Of a DNA stretch of 64,000 nt, positions 24,600 through 33,755 are shown piece after piece; the first letter of the stretch is position 1; each line of letters starts with the position of its first letter. A program made the position numbers and the translations under genes. The notes beneath the pieces were generated by a model that saw nothing but the letters and a program-made list of their open reading frames with translations, did no database searches and was not told the DNA's origin. Location: contig JAJEKB010020661.1 in assembly GCA_022393335.1 (NCBI GenBank), forward strand, positions 157,358-221,357, read 5' to 3'. Source of the DNA: Macrotrachela quadricornifera. Lineage: Eukaryota; Rotifera; Eurotatoria; Philodinida; Philodinidae.

Positions 24600-27500
24600 A
24601 AGAGTCAAGAAGAATGAAAAAATCTGATACTTTTGAAAGTTTTTAACTAGGAAAAATTTTTGGTCAGGAAATTGATGAGAAACTAATAGCACAAGGTTGT
24701 AGAACGTGAAAAACTGCATCGAATGACGTTGATCTCGAGAGCGAAGAGCTCTATCTTGTAGACTTGATTTCGGTCACAAGTAGTCAGGAGTAACTTGCAA
24801 TTTTCTTACTTCTTTCAATTGTTACCGTTTGTTTTCAGCAAGATGTTCACTTGTGGGAGCATAATTTAGTACTAGTTTGTGTAGTACAAAGAGAGCTTTC
24901 GATTGAGCCCAAAATGTTGGGGTTCAGTGAAAGTTTTGACTATTTTTCAACAAAAATACTGCGGGCTACAATATGTCTGAATTTTTCGATTTTTAGCAAA
25001 AATATCCCTCAGAAAACTGAATGTTACTCTTACAAAATACATCAGACATGGGTCAAATTTGGTACCGTTGGAATTGCCGTTTCTCGCTGCATCTGATAGG
25101 CAGATCAGAAATCTCAGATAATGTGTATGCGATACTGGTGTATAGTGAGCAAAAAAGGGCCCTTATCCGCCCCTGTCCTTTAGTAGGTACTCAACCGCAA
25201 TCATCTTCTTTTTCTATTAATATCCGTTATTGAAAGTTTACTTCAAAATTTAGAGTGTGGGTATAAGTGTAGAAACAAGAGTGTCGATGAAAAGAAGGCT
25301 TTTACTAATATTTATAGGATGTAACGTAATCATTACACCTCGCTACAACTTGAACTACAGATGACAAGCAGAAGGATCCGATTTTTGTCAAGAAAATTTG
25401 ATAGCACGTATTTGTTCTAAGAGAAAACGATGTTGTCACAGTTTTCTCCTAGTCGATTATAAATCATGAGTAGTGAAATTTCATCTCACTTCTATTATCT
25501 TCATTCGATGGATATTTCCATTTATATGATTTCTCTTGATCTTATACATTCCATTTTGTTTTGAGTATCGCAGAACATCTTGTTTCCAATGGCAAGAAAG
25601 AGCAGATTTTTACATACTTTTGTTCTCGAATTGTTAAGTGAGCAATCGCATGCATAAATTCTCTGGAAAAGGCATTTTCAGTAGTAAATATAACAATAGA
25701 AGGAGGCAAACACCTTCCATAGGTGAAAATTTTAGGTCGAATACATGAAGAACAAACAAATAGACAGACAAACACTCTTCTTTATATGTAAAGAAGATTA
25801 ATTAACTTCTCAATTCTTATCACGCATTGATTTTTTAAAAAGCAACCTATGAATTAGAATATTATAAATCAAACTTAAACCAAATTATTACCATTGCAAT
25901 ATCCACGAAAAATTTAATCATTTTAAAATCGTTCAAAATTTGGTAATGATTCGACTTAAAACCATTCCAATTATTCAAACTTTGCGCAACATTCAAAGAC
26001 TATTACCTTTCTTCAAAATTACTTATCAAGCTGTTTCATATTAGATCAGTCATATTGCCATAAAAGTAAAGTAGAAATTCCGCCATACAGCCCCAAATTA
26101 CGCTATTTTCTCTCTTTTACTTTTTCTACTTTTTGATTTTTGTTGTATTTTTTTTGTTTCTCGTTTTATGTTTTTACACTTTCATTGTGCTTGATCCTAC
26201 ACAGAGCCCTGATGAGTGCTTATAGTTAAATAAATAACATGAAACGCGTCGACACGTTAACTTTTGGTTTTTATCAATTAAATAGAAAGCACTAATTCCA
26301 TCAAAAACAATTATCTAAGTTTCAACTTGATTGATTGTTGAAAAGCAAGAGTTGAGAAAAGCAGATTGATTTGCATGTAAGTTTATAGGCCGATCTGTTT
26401 TTCGATTGATTTACTGTTCAGATGCAACAAAAAGGATCTTCGAACAAAATTTAGAGATGTGGAGAGATAAGCAGCTATTTTCGATACCTTGATTACAAGT
26501 AACGGTCGTCTAAAGACTCGCTCAGCGCTTTCTCGTAGAAATCGTATTTCTAAACTACCGTCAAGCTATTCATTTATAAAATTAAAAAAACCGAAGTCAG
26601 ATTCAAGTGCTTTGACCTCAAGTGCCTGTGACCAAACTTCATGAAAACAAATGCTTTTTGTTAAAAATTTGTCGTTTGTTTGAAAAATTGATTTTGAAAA
26701 AATTTTTATGCAACTGACTTCAGATTTAAATTCCTCGTCCTCCAATACCGTTCAGTGAACCCTTATAAAAACTTTTTTTTGCAAAAAAAGTGTTCCTTTG
26801 TGTAAAAAACTGGATCCGAAAAAGAGTTTTGAAAAACTGACCTCAGATTCAAACTCCCCGCCTTCGGTTACCTTTTGGTCAAGTTTTATAATAATTAATG
26901 ATTAATTAACAAACAAAATAACGAATAATTAGTAAATAATTAATAAGTGACTGGTAAACAATCAATAAATAGTTAATAAATAGCTAATAAATAATTAGTT
27001 AAAACTAACCTCGAATTTGAACTCCCAACCCTCAATTACCGTTTAATCAAGTTTTATAGAAAATATTAATAAAACGTTTCTTTGACCTTTTGCGGATAAT
27101 CAATCAATCAATTTATGTTTGCAAGACTCTTCTCTACGAGAAAGAGAGTATAATGTGATAGATTTATAGTGTGTCTATTTTATTTAAGAAGAATTAGAAA
27201 ACAAAGCACAAGTAGAGTAAGAAAAATATGAATTTCAATCTCGTCCAAAAACTTTTCAGTCATCTATTGAATTAGCTTGTGTGGTATGTGAAGTAGTTCA
27301 GTGAACATTATAATTGTCTCAATAGATGAGACATACTCACTTGTTCTTCATAAATGATATGATAAAAATCCATCCTTGTTCTGATCTATAAAAAGATAAA
27401 GGGCACACTCGCTTCAATTTCGACTATTTTCACCTTCTATTCGTCTTTCATTAGACTGTCCTTCATGCTCTTTGTATATAATATGATGTTTTATATGGTT

Positions 27501-28348
27501 TGGTCACGTTTTGGAGTGACGGAGTAGTGAGACTTACTACTCCAATTTTTCATTACAGTTGTCTATTTCATTCTTATCGCTGTATCTTACTTCACTTGTC
27601 TTTCATTTATCTAACAACGTATGCGTGTATTTAATTTATTTTATACACAAAAGTAAGGTCATACGCGCAGGCACAAACACCATCACCGATATCGGTATAT
27701 AGAGAGATGACGACAGCAATAAATAGCAATTTTCATTCCATTGTATAGATCAGAAAAAGAGTAAAAACAGGAGATGCGAAAAAATATCTTTGATATCGTT
27801 ATTAGGCGTTTTTACAGGATGTAATACAATAAACATGCTCTTGACAATTCGATCGAGAGTCCAGCTAATTGAAACGGCGAGCACTACTTGCTATTAGATA
27901 GAATAGATGCTTAGCTATCGATTATTTTTCAGTAGTAAATAAACTTCAACATAATAAATTTTTGAAAAGCTACATCGATTCGATTTCGAAGTAAGAGACA
28001 AGCAAAGTTGCACAAGATACTTCCTATCAATTGCTTAGTTTATCTTACTTTTTTGTCCTATCATTTTATCATTTTTTTTCGTTTAAACGCGCATGACCGC
28101 AGATGATTATAATTGAGAAATAAAGTTGTACATCCATCTATGGAGCTGAAACTTTAATAACAATGCCATGGTAGGCATAAAAAAATGAATTGATTAACAA
28201 ACTAGAGTATTTTATAATAATAGTGTATGAATGATCCTGGCCAACATATGTTTTCCTAATGAAAATGACCTCTATACATTGACATTAACGCTTATTTTTT
28301 AGATTTTAACAAGAATTACAATATCAAAAACTTTGATAACAGTTTTCT
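24600..28348. other. Gene-poor region with degenerate repeats
   Basis: The 24600-25250 part is moderately GC-rich and resembles decayed transposon sequence. Open frames at 24851, 25021 and 25542 show no recognisable features. The 26580-27060 tandem repeat is listed separately. The remainder is AT-rich, with no gene that I can support upstream of the VOC gene. Confidence 0.4.
26585..27055. repeat. Diverged tandem repeat, unit ~130-170 bp
   Basis: A block of the form CTGACCTCAGATTCAAACTCC, followed by a pyrimidine-rich CC(G/T)xCCTxCxxTTACCGTTT and a TCAAGTTTTATA segment, recurs at about 26590, 26705, 26840 and 27005. Copies are separated by A/T-rich filler with repeated AATAAATAGTTAATAA. Confidence 0.6.
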
Positions 28349-29149
28349 ATGACCCACATCGATCATATTGTTATTAATACCCATGATCGTATTGATCAGG
28401 CAGCAGCCTTTTTTGAGCGTATGGGTTTTACTATTACGCCACGTGGCTATCACACAGTGGGTACGATAAATCATACCATCGTTTTCAAGACTGATTATCT
28501 GGAACTGTTAGGATATCCAATAGGCGAGCAGTCAGAAGAATGGTCAGATATTGCTCAGCTGCCAGCTGGATTGATGGCTATTGCGTTCAAAGCCGAAGAT
28601 GCTGATCAGGTGCGAAATACGCTCATAGCACATGAATTGACACCACTACCAACCTGTAAGTTTTCACGACCTGTAGATTTGGGAAATAACAAATCGATAG
28701 ATGCCCAATTTCGAGTGACTACCTTAGCGCTCAATGCTGTTCCTGGTAGCTATTTCTTCTACTGTCAACATATCACACCAGAACTCATTTGGCGTCCTGT
28801 GTGGCAGACACATACAAACGGTTGTACTGGCATGACACGACTTAGTATCAACGTGAACGATCCGAAAGCAGCAGCCGAATTATATCAGCGTGCGATGGAC
28901 GTCGTTAAGGTCGATGATACTGAAGCAAATAGTTGCATCATTCACTTACCAAATTTTGAAATCATATTAATTCATGAGAGCAACAAGCCTTTGGGTATGT
29001 TCAAACTGGTATTCAGCACTAATTCACTGGAAAAAGTGGCTGCTGTTCTCACGCGGGGTGAGATAAATCATCATAAAGAGGGTAAACGGATTCTCGTCGA
29101 TTCACAATCTCACATCGGCTGTGCAATAGAATTTGAATGTATTATATAA
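28349..29149 (+). CDS. VOC-superfamily (glyoxalase-like) protein, intronless, bacterial-type (266 aa)
   Basis: Uninterrupted frame starting MTHIDHIVINTHDRIDQAAA. The N-terminal half (~1-135) reads as a glyoxalase-like VOC module: an HIDHIV metal-ligand-type opening strand, a helix AAAFFERMGFTITPRG, then H-T-x-x-x-[FL] strands and YLELLGYP. The second half (~140-266) is a second beta-alpha-beta-beta-beta module (MTRLSINVNDPKAAAELYQRAM ... FEIILIHE). The layout matches the two-module 'glyoxalase-like domain' proteins common in proteobacteria. Substrate unknown; VOC proteins use a divalent metal for isomerase, dioxygenase or resistance chemistry. Composition is clearly richer in G+C than the flanks, and there is no intron in 801 bases, unlike neighbouring animal genes, so acquisition from bacteria is inferred. 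A candidate poly(A) signal AATAAA follows at about 29192. Confidence 0.88.
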   Translation: MTHIDHIVINTHDRIDQAAAFFERMGFTITPRGYHTVGTINHTIVFKTDYLELLGYPIGEQSEEWSDIAQLPAGLMAIAFKAEDADQVRNTLIAHELTPLPTCKFSRPVDLGNNKSIDAQFRVTTLALNAVPGSYFFYCQHITPELIWRPVWQTHTNGCTGMTRLSINVNDPKAAAELYQRAMDVVKVDDTEANSCIIHLPNFEIILIHESNKPLGMFKLVFSTNSLEKVAAVLTRGEINHHKEGKRILVDSQSHIGCAIEFECII

Positions 29150-29907
29150 TCCTAGTTCCAGCTACTACCTCTTTCTTTCGGAAAAATAAGTGAATAAAAT
29201 TATTTAGATTTTTTCATCAATTTTAAACCAAGGGAATCAATTAACTTTATAGAAATGATCAAAGTTTTAAAACTTTATTTTTAACGTTTAACATTTTTAT
29301 CAAAATATTTATTGCTGCAATTAGAACAAGTTTTTGTTTACTTACAAGGAAATTTCCCCAACTGTCAAATCGCTTTTTGGTCGTGCATATCTTCAAACGA
29401 TAGACCTCAGTGAGTTATTAAAAACCTTTAAAGGGTTCGTTTTCCTGGGCCTTCATTCCAGAGATATCAAAGTTTTACTATATTTTTTAATAAGAGTGAA
29501 AAAAAAATTTACTTATATTTTCCACTATATATTTATGAAATTAATTTCTGTTCATATGGAATACATATAATAACAAATTAAATTGTTACAACGGAAAATA
29601 AAATTAATACGGTCGCTATAATAATGACAAGTTTTGTTATATTTTGCTTTCTTTATTGTTACCCTCGGGAGTGTTTACAAGGATTTCACAAACATACACA
29701 ACAATTTCATTATATCATTATGATATTATCATTGCACATAAATTGAGAGCAAAAATACATAATATTATCCTTTACAGGAGCACCAGTAGTATGAAAAAAT
29801 GGAAAAAAAGGAGAGCAGGAGAAACAGAAGAGAGAAAAAAGGTATTAAAATGCGACGTGAAAAGAAAGAATGTAAGAGAGACATCATTAAGTAGATAGAT
29901 ATTCAAG
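29150..29907. other. Spacer between the VOC gene and LINE remnant
   Basis: Holds the VOC 3' UTR and inverted-repeat copy B (29336-29392). The open frames at 29334-29570 and 29644-29898 show no family features. Confidence 0.4.
29336..29392 (-). repeat. Inverted-repeat end, copy B
   Basis: Reverse complement of the sequence at 23370-23424, with the core TCCCCAACTGTCAAATCGCT then TTTTGGTCG. See copy A and the related finding. Confidence 0.75.
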
Positions 29908-32080
29908 CTATTTAATAAGTAATGTTTGATGTTTCGTACTCATACATCTCACTCTGTTTAATCTAAAAAAATGACCAAGATGATTGTTTTTACTTTTACA
30001 AAATGTATCCCAATAAAATATATCATTATAAAACGATGAACGATCTAGATCTGATTTGTCTATTTTTCCTAACATTTTCTTTATGTAACGTTTTACATAT
30101 TCCTCTAGCTGAGTTTCTTTTGTGATTTGGAATAAATCTGAAGCACGAGCAAAGGGACAACGATAAACCAATCTTATTCCTGTTCTGAATTTTTTCAACA
30201 AGAGTTCTTTTTGTGTTTTCAGCAGGAAGGGGTATAGAGGAAATATCCAAGCAAAATATGGAAAGCTGTAGGCAAAAAAACACCTTCTTAGTCGGTCTGT
30301 TAAAAGAGACCTATCACCTTTCATCCATTTCAATCTATAGTACGTTCCTTGACTTTTTTACAAGTATCTTATCGATAGTTGGCTTCTAAGACATTTTCTT
30401 TGTCCAAGTGAAGCCTAAATACTTGAATTTATTAACAGACTGAAGTTGGTGATTCTGCATGTAAACCTCCACTACTGGATGTTCTACTTGTGAATAAAAA
30501 ACTTGAATAACTGTTTTTGCACGATTTATCGATTGTTTCCAAGCCTCCGAATAATTCGTTATTTTATTGCATACTACTGTTCTTTCTTCTTCTAAAAATT
30601 TAATCATCTGTTTAAATTTATGCTTGATTGGTGATGGTATAAGTATGCTCAAATCATCAGCGAAAATATGACTCGAATGAACACCGATACACTTATTACG
30701 ATCATTATGGAAGACGATGAACAAATAAGGGCTTAGACTACGGCCTCGAAGTAGATCTGCATGTGTATAAAACACTTTGAATTTATAACCACCAAAGGTG
30801 ACATATGCACTACGATCGCTCAGCCATGGCGCGATTAATTTTAATAATCCTAAAAGAATGTCCATACGAGACAGCTTAACAATAAGATCTTTGTACCAGA
30901 CCCTATCGTAAGCTCTCTCGTAATCAACGTACACCGCAAGTGTTGGAATATTCGCTGTTAATTTGTTTTTAATTTCTTAGTATATTGAAAGTAATCTGAT
31001 GGGCAGTAAACAATCTGGCCTAAAAACAGATTGTTCATGTGGAATCAACCTGTGTGTTTCAGCCCAGTATCTGGCTTTGTCTAGTATGAGTTTTTCAAAG
31101 AGTTTTGAATGTGTTACTAATAGCGAAGTCGGTCGCGTTTGCTCACAATGTGGAAATTCTGCTTTTAATTTATTCAAAGTGACTATTTTAGCTAATTTTC
31201 AAAACTCAGGATATCTAAACTCCGTCAACCACGAGTTGATGCAATTTATAAGACAACTAATGTAGATTGGAGGAATTACTTTGATCATAAAATTGGATAC
31301 TTCATCAAAACCGGATGATATTTCTCGTTTTAATTTAGATATATATATATATATCTTTACTTCGTTCATGTTCGTTGTTTCACTTTTGCATTGGAACTCT
31401 TAAATTTGTTCATCACTTCCAAATATTCTAATTCTATCTGTGCTTCCTGTGGATCAGCTAAATTAGTACTTCGTGATTTAAGCTGCTCCGAGTAATAATC
31501 ATACAATTCATTTGTAATTTCGTTTTCTTTGATTAACAGTATCGTGCCGCTAGCTAGTTATGAAAATGGCAACGATTTAGATGTGTATATTAGAGAGAGA
31601 TATGACCGAAAAGCCTTTTCTGTATTGTCATGAATATTCTGGACTTTGCTGAGAAATTCTTGCCATTTATACGATTTATATTTCGCCATTTCCCTCTTCA
31701 CTATGCGTGTCATCACCTGTAGTAGTATCCTTATTTCTTCATTTACGTTGCCTGTTTTCTTTTTTCTATAATACTTATTTCTTATTTTTTTTACTTCTTT
31801 TAAATATTGAATTGTGTATGAAGGTAGTGCTGGTCGAAATTTTACTGTTTCTCTTCATTGTGTTAGTCTGTTTTTCAGAGCAGGAAGAAAGCGCACGTTG
31901 TTAACATACCACTCATCAGCATGTATTCCTTTATCTTGTTCTTTCCTCCAAAAATCTTTTAATAATGTAAGCATAGCTTCATACATTTTCCAATTTACGT
32001 GGGGAAAAACTTTATTCTTATTCCACCCTTCATTTTCACACGTAATCAATAATAACAATTATTATTATACAGACGTCTAA
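29908..32080 (-). pseudogene. Decayed non-LTR (LINE-type) retrotransposon, reverse transcriptase region
   Basis: On the minus strand, four blocks are in order. The linker (32058-31855, ADEWYVNNVRFLPALKNR) is followed by broken sequence. RT fingers lie at 31177-30977 (TRPTSLLVTHSKLFEKLILD, IPHEQSVFRPDCL). RT palm and thumb lie at 30934-30386 (VDYERAYDRVWY, the catalytic FADDL box, KFKYLGF). A C-terminal block follows at 30333-29908. A single in-frame stop (30977-30979) separates fingers from palm, and the two are otherwise in the same frame. The SGFRP-like box reads SVFRP. The endonuclease portion is absent upstream and no poly(A) tail is evident, so this is a truncated dead copy. It would have copied its own RNA by target-primed reverse transcription. 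Confidence 0.85.
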
Positions 32081-32557
32081 AATGAAAAAAACTATTTATC
32101 TTTTATGTCTATAGAAATAAAAAAAGAATCATGTACGTCCGCTTAGTTTTTTTTCTCATTAACTTTAAAGAAACCCACGAACACTATATAAACTCATTGT
32201 ATTTTTCATGTGTTTCATCAGTTTAATTACTTCATCTATCAACAACAATTAAGGTAAGATATAAAAGAAATATTTAAATTAACTTTTGAGCAATGAAAAA
32301 TAGGGTATCACAAAATAAATAATTTTGATCTATATTCAATGATTGATTCTGTTCCACAATCATTGAATATAAATAAAAATGATTCATTTGATAATGGACG
32401 ATATTTGTAGTCTTATATTACCCATTTATTTATCAAGATAATAAATTATTCTTTGTTGGAACAGAAAAGAATAATTTATTGTTTTGATAAATAAATTTTG
32501 CTTTTCTTTTTTATACTAATCTACCTTAATAATGAGCTTGTTAGGTGGCTATTATCT
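32081..32557. other. Spacer with two perfect-looking hairpins
   Basis: Hairpin 1 at about 32337-32367 (TCAATGATTG ... CAATCATTGA). Hairpin 2 at about 32428-32494 (TTTATTTATCAAGATAATAA ... TTGTTTTGATAAATAAA, flanking GTTGGAACAG). No gene seen. Confidence 0.5.
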
Positions 32558-33676
32558 TTCAACCTAACACAGAGAAATTTCTGTCTTATTGAAATATGAT
32601 ACCTGTCGTGAAGGTCTTTTTCATACAATACATGTCATTTAACATGTGTTCCCATGTCATGAATACCGGATCACTTTTAGCGGTAAACCGGTGGAACCGG
32701 AAAAACCGACGGTTAACCGCGGTTTACCGGAGAAAACCGGCGGTTAACCGGTAAGACCGGGCAAACCGGCGGTAAACCGATAAAACCGGGCGAACCGATG
32801 GTTAACCGCGATTTACCGGAGAAAACCGGCGGTTAACCGGTAAAACCGGACAAACCGGCGGTAAACCGATAATATTCCGATGAACTATATATAATAGAAA
32901 GAGAACGGCTATACAGAACGGAAAAAAAGATATATGTGTATATATATACATATATATGTGCTGTATTATTTATTTTATTTTTTTATTTGCTGAAAGACAC
33001 GAATACATCTTAACGACGACAAATTTTAAATAAGCATTATTTTTCTTTATATTTAAGTTTTTAATAATCACTTTTTATATTAATTTTTTTGAAATTTATT
33101 AAATTATTTTTTTTATTCTATATCCTTTCAGATTCATTCTTTTAATATTTTGTTAATTTTAGATTTATTTTCTTTAATTTTTTTTATTGATTTTATTAAT
33201 TTTTATACTAATTTTTTTGAATTTATTTTTTTGAATTTATTTCTCACAATTTTTTGTTTATTTTTTGTATTCTTACATTTTCTTGGATTTTTTGTTTTGT
33301 GTGAAATAAAAATCCTATAAATCTAAAAATTTCTGTTAAATTTTGCTATTCAAACATTCAAAAAATAGAACAAACGGCATTGGCTAGTTGTACATACCAC
33401 TATTGGTTAACTCCGGTTTACCGAAAAAAACCGGCGGTATACCGCGGTTAACCGCGGTTTACCGGACAAAACCGCCGGTTTACCGCGGTTAACCGCGGTT
33501 TACCGGATAAAACCGCCGGTTTACCGCGGTTTTGGGAGCCGGTAACCGGACCGGTAAAACCGCGGTTAACCGGCGGTTTTTATCCGGTTTATATTACATG
33601 GGTTGTACTACCTTAACGTTGGGCACCGTCCCATTCATGTTCTTAATAAGAACAGAATTTCTCTGTTTGGGCGCCC
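32558..33676. mobile_element. Non-autonomous element with terminal inverted repeats and CCGG-palindrome clusters
   Basis: The left end near 32563 (ACACAGAGAAATTTCTGTCT then TATT) is the inverse of the right end near 33640-33668 (AATAAGAACAGAATTTCTCT then GT). Inside, two GC-rich clusters (32670-32885 and 33400-33592) are built from degenerate units such as AAACCGGCGGTTAACCGG and CCGCGGTTTACCGGATAAAA. They flank about 500 bases of very AT-rich, poly-T-laden DNA. No coding frame. The palindromic units can form dense hairpins. Confidence 0.6.
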
Positions 33677-33755
33677 ATATTCAATATTAAAATACATTTA
33701 CTTTTTAATTGTTTTATTTTCTTTTTCAAAAAAAAAACAAACATTTATCATCTCA

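Noticed and set aside
24851..25775. Three frames of 70-81 codons
   Set aside because: No family motifs; located in decayed repeat-like sequence.
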